This document shows positions 61,800 through 64,000 of a stretch of 64,000 nucleotides of DNA, piece after piece. Position 1 is the first letter of the stretch. Each line of letters begins with the position of its first letter. Origin of the DNA: Chryseobacterium cheonjiense. GTDB taxonomy: Bacteria > Bacteroidota > Bacteroidia > Flavobacteriales > Weeksellaceae. Below the pieces are notes generated by a model, which saw only the letters and a list, made by a program, of their open reading frames with translations, was not told the origin of the DNA and did no database searches. Both the position numbers and the translations under genes were made by a program. Where the stretch lies: positions 2,168,502-2,232,501 of the forward strand of contig NZ_JABBGF010000001.1 of NCBI RefSeq assembly GCF_012927265.1, given 5' to 3'.

Positions 61800-62621
61800 T
61801 TAACCGTGAGCGGCTTCAGAAACGTCTTTCCATTCTTTCCAAACCTGAATTTTTTCTGCATATACTTTTTCCGTTTTTCTCAATCCTACTTTTCCAAGGA
61901 ACAAACGAAGTGGCGGATTTTCACTGTCAATTAATTTCAAAATCGCAGGAACCGTTGCTTCCGGTTTTCCATAATCTTCAGGCAGTAAACCTTCCGCTTC
62001 TCCCAAGCTTGATTTCAAAGCATCGTAAGCCGGAATTACATCACCGTGAACTGCTGAGCTGCCTCCAAAATCTGTAGTATAACCATTAGGTTCAATCATG
62101 GTAACATGAATTCCAAAATCTTTCACTTCACTTGCCAAAGCTTCGCTGAAACCTTCCACCGCAAATTTTGTGGCGTTGTAAATGCCTAGTGTTGGTAAGC
62201 TCCAGACCCCCAAAACACTTGATAACTGAATTACGTGACCACTACCCTGCGCTCTGAAAATCGGCAAAGCAGCCTGAGTCACCCAAAGTGTTCCAAAAAC
62301 ATTGGCTTCAAATACATCTCTTGCAGCCTTCTCTCCTACTTCTTCTACGGCTCCGAAAACACCATATCCGGCATTGTTGATTACAACATCAAGTTTTCCG
62401 AAATGATCTTTAGCTTCATGTACAGCTTTAAAAACAGCTTCTCTGTCTGTAATATCCAATGCAATCGGTAAAAACTGCTCACCATATTGTTCTGCCAAAT
62501 CCTGATATGCTTCAATATTTCTTGATGTTGCAGCTACTTTATCTCCTCTTTTAAGAAATGCTTCCGTCCAAAGTTTTCCGAATCCTCTTGATGCTCCTGT
62601 GATAAAAATTGTCTTTTCCAT
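61800..62621 (-). CDS. SDR family oxidoreductase, paralogue of 52190-53014
   Basis: A 273-residue classical SDR from ATG 62621; the in-frame ATG at 62675 is rejected because it lies in the promoter region. TGASRGFG binds NAD(P), VINNAGYG and YNATK are as expected, and IEPNGYTTD and the ending SEAAHG match the SDR at 52190 closely. It has promoter box 4. The preferred substrate is unknown. Confidence 0.92.
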   Translation of the reverse strand: MEKTIFITGASRGFGKLWTEAFLKRGDKVAATSRNIEAYQDLAEQYGEQFLPIALDITDREAVFKAVHEAKDHFGKLDVVINNAGYGVFGAVEEVGEKAARDVFEANVFGTLWVTQAALPIFRAQGSGHVIQLSSVLGVWSLPTLGIYNATKFAVEGFSEALASEVKDFGIHVTMIEPNGYTTDFGGSSAVHGDVIPAYDALKSSLGEAEGLLPEDYGKPEATVPAILKLIDSENPPLRLFLGKVGLRKTEKVYAEKIQVWKEWKDVSEAAHG

Positions 62622-62659
62622 TTTAAAATTATTTGTCTTATTATTTAATTTTGATAGGA

Positions 62660-62717
62660 CAAAGTTATACTGCATGGCACCTGTGTTTGTAGCTCAGATC
62701 AGCGGAAGAATAGCACA
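62660..62717 (-). promoter_or_regulatory. Cluster promoter box 4 (SDR)
   Basis: Coding strand: TGTGCTATTCTTCCGCTGA (62717-62699), a 31-bp gap, then TAACTTTG (62667-62660). The 19-base box is identical to box 3. Confidence 0.7.
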
Positions 62718-62898
62718 GAATTACGATGTGGAAATTATATTAAAATTTTTCGAGAGCCGCTATATTTGTTTTGATTATTTTATGTATCTAAATTAATTTG
62801 AAGTTAAATGCTAAGTTTGAAATAACCAAGTCTTTTCCGATTGACTCAAACAAACCAATCCTTATAAAAATATTTAAAGATATGTTCGTCCAGGTCAG
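62718..62898. other. Intergenic, no gene seen
   Basis: About 180 bp between box 4 and the terminator of the OYE gene, with no feature that I can support. Confidence 0.45.
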
Positions 62899-62937
62899 AA
62901 AACCGACATAAGAAGTTATACTTCAAACGTCGGTTTT
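62899..62937 (-). terminator. Probable terminator after the OYE gene
   Basis: Arms AAAACCGAC and GTCGGTTTT enclose a second, smaller stem (GAAGT/ACTTC). It is about 120 bp after the OYE stop on its strand. Confidence 0.45.
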
Positions 62938-63058
62938 ATGGTCTAAATTACTGTTATAATAGCAGATACCGTAAGCGATATATTCATCTCAGATGTCTGA
63001 AATTTCCGTTATACTTGATTTTTAAATATAAGCAGCAATTTGTATTTTATTTTTATAC

Positions 63059-64000
63059 TTAGGCTCCGGCAATTACAGCTTTAGGATAAGTAGTATAGCC
63101 GTTTTCCTCTCCGGAATAATAAGTATTCCTGTCGCTTTCAGCCAAAGGTAAGTTATCTCTGAAACGCTCAACCAGATCAGGATTGGCAATGAAAGGTTCA
63201 CCGAAAGAAACTAAATCGGCAATTCCTTCCTGTATGATTGCATTTCCGCTCTCTTTTGTAAAACCTAAATTGGCCACGATTCTGCCTGTATAATTATTAC
63301 GAAAATGGGCAAAATAATTATCTTGCAGGTCTTCTACAGGAGTACCCGATAAATCTTCGGCCGGTCCTACGATGTGTATAAAAGCTAAATTGTAAGAATT
63401 TAAAGTATTTAAAATATATTTAAATAAATCAATTGTTTCTTCGTCCGGTTTAACGATTCCAACATTGCTAAGCATGACAGGAGAAAATTTTACGGAAACA
63501 CGGTTACTTTCCCAAACTTCGAAAATGGCATCTAATATTTCAAAAATAATACGGGCACGGTTTTCAATGCTTCCACCATATCTGTCGTTGCGCTTATTGG
63601 TAGCGGTACTCAGGAATTGCGGTATAAGCATTCCTACTATGGCATGTACCTCAACACCGTCAAAACCTGCATCTTTTGCATTTTGAGCAGCTTGTCTGTA
63701 ATCCTGTATCGTGTCTTGAATTTCAGCAACCGTCATCTCATGAGGCGTTACGGTATCTTTAAAGCCTTCCGGCGTAAAAGATTGCGATTGTATATTGACG
63801 GCCGACGGGCCGACAGGAAGCCTGCCATTCTGCAGATCAGGGTGTGCTCCGGCACCAATATGTCCCAACTGTGAAAAAATTAAGCCTCCATTATCGTGCA
63901 CAGCTTTGGTTACGGATTTCCATCCTTCTACCTGTTCCTGAGTGTAAATACCCGGAACATTAATAAAACCAATGGATTGCGTATTTACCCAGGTACCTTC
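63059..64000 (-). CDS. Old yellow enzyme-type alkene reductase, N-terminus cut
   Basis: The frame is open to the right edge, so the first part is missing; about 313 residues are visible. FMN-dependent NADH:flavin oxidoreductase/OYE features are GLIFSQLGHIGAGAHPDLQNG, FDGVEVH, RYGGSIENRARIIFEIL and SFGEPFIANPDLVERF. At the site that normally reads HxxN or HxxH, this protein has HAIV, so the second ligand-binding residue is replaced by Val. It would reduce activated alkenes or quinones. It could belong to the same regulon, but its promoter is outside the window. Confidence 0.9.
   Translation of the reverse strand, partial: EGTWVNTQSIGFINVPGIYTQEQVEGWKSVTKAVHDNGGLIFSQLGHIGAGAHPDLQNGRLPVGPSAVNIQSQSFTPEGFKDTVTPHEMTVAEIQDTIQDYRQAAQNAKDAGFDGVEVHAIVGMLIPQFLSTATNKRNDRYGGSIENRARIIFEILDAIFEVWESNRVSVKFSPVMLSNVGIVKPDEETIDLFKYILNTLNSYNLAFIHIVGPAEDLSGTPVEDLQDNYFAHFRNNYTGRIVANLGFTKESGNAIIQEGIADLVSFGEPFIANPDLVERFRDNLPLAESDRNTYYSGEENGYTTYPKAVIAGA

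Noticed and set aside
1-64000. CRISPR array, rRNA operon or prophage
   Set aside because: No regular repeat-spacer pattern, rRNA sequence or block of phage genes was seen.

Overview
The window is most likely chromosomal DNA of a flavobacterium of the Chryseobacterium group (Bacteroidota, Weeksellaceae). The support is an AT-rich genome, promoter boxes of the Bacteroidota type (TAnnTTTG near -7, TTTG near -33), SusC/SusD pairs, 'AQ'-ending signal peptides, and families typical of this group (DUF2490, DUF6660, DUF1569, WG repeats, a CzcA-CzcC fusion). This assignment is from gene content and sequence style, not a database search.

Layout. (a) 1-2255: a minus-strand operon cut by the left edge, with a four-TM membrane protein, a P-loop GTPase-like protein carrying a triple LKPL repeat, and an unknown protein; a paired palindrome lies in front of it. 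(b) 2406-9922: purL, a RAYT/IS200-like transposase embedded in REP palindromes, a WG-repeat protein, purB and a small secreted protein. (c) 9989-19189: a polysaccharide utilisation locus, in transcription order SusC, SusD, a PF10091/GH144-type glucanase, an esterase and a GH3 beta-glucosidase. The enzyme pair points to beta-1,2-glucan (sophorooligosaccharide) use. (d) 19620-29238: housekeeping and small-protein genes (DUF4197, DUF493, ArsC-like, deoxynucleoside kinase, glutaminyl cyclase, VOC proteins, two tandem paralogues of an unnamed secreted family). (e) 29337-41156: a large alpha-2-macroglobulin, a UbiA-like membrane protein, recF-DUF721, a SpecificRecomb membrane protein, mtgA and a metal/cobalamin-type binding lipoprotein. 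(f) 41205-49586: tRNA-Arg(ACG), then a heavy-metal efflux operon (DUF6660, CzcA-CzcC fusion, CzcB, a frameshifted P1B-ATPase). (g) 50269-64000: an accessory cluster of redox and detoxification enzymes (alpha/beta hydrolase, three SDRs, VOC-SnoaL, ester cyclase-like, nitroreductase, AhpD-like, aldehyde dehydrogenase, old yellow enzyme) with three AraC regulators and one Crp/Fnr regulator.

The strongest unexpected signal is in region (g). Six promoters on both strands carry one 19-bp box (consensus on the coding strand TGTGCTATTCTTCCGCTGA) placed 30-31 bp upstream of a -7 element, and none has a -33 TTTG. This looks like a single activator-dependent regulon built into the cluster. Two of the six lie in a 51-bp segment duplicated with one mismatch. 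Other points of note are a nonsense-interrupted SDR, the frameshifted metal ATPase, the CzcA-CzcC fusion that keeps an internal signal-peptide-like junction, a 23-bp perfect hairpin inside the PUL, and an alpha-2-macroglobulin with a TonB-plug-like insert. The GTPase operon at the left edge could belong to a poorly described conflict or membrane system, but its last gene is cut off.
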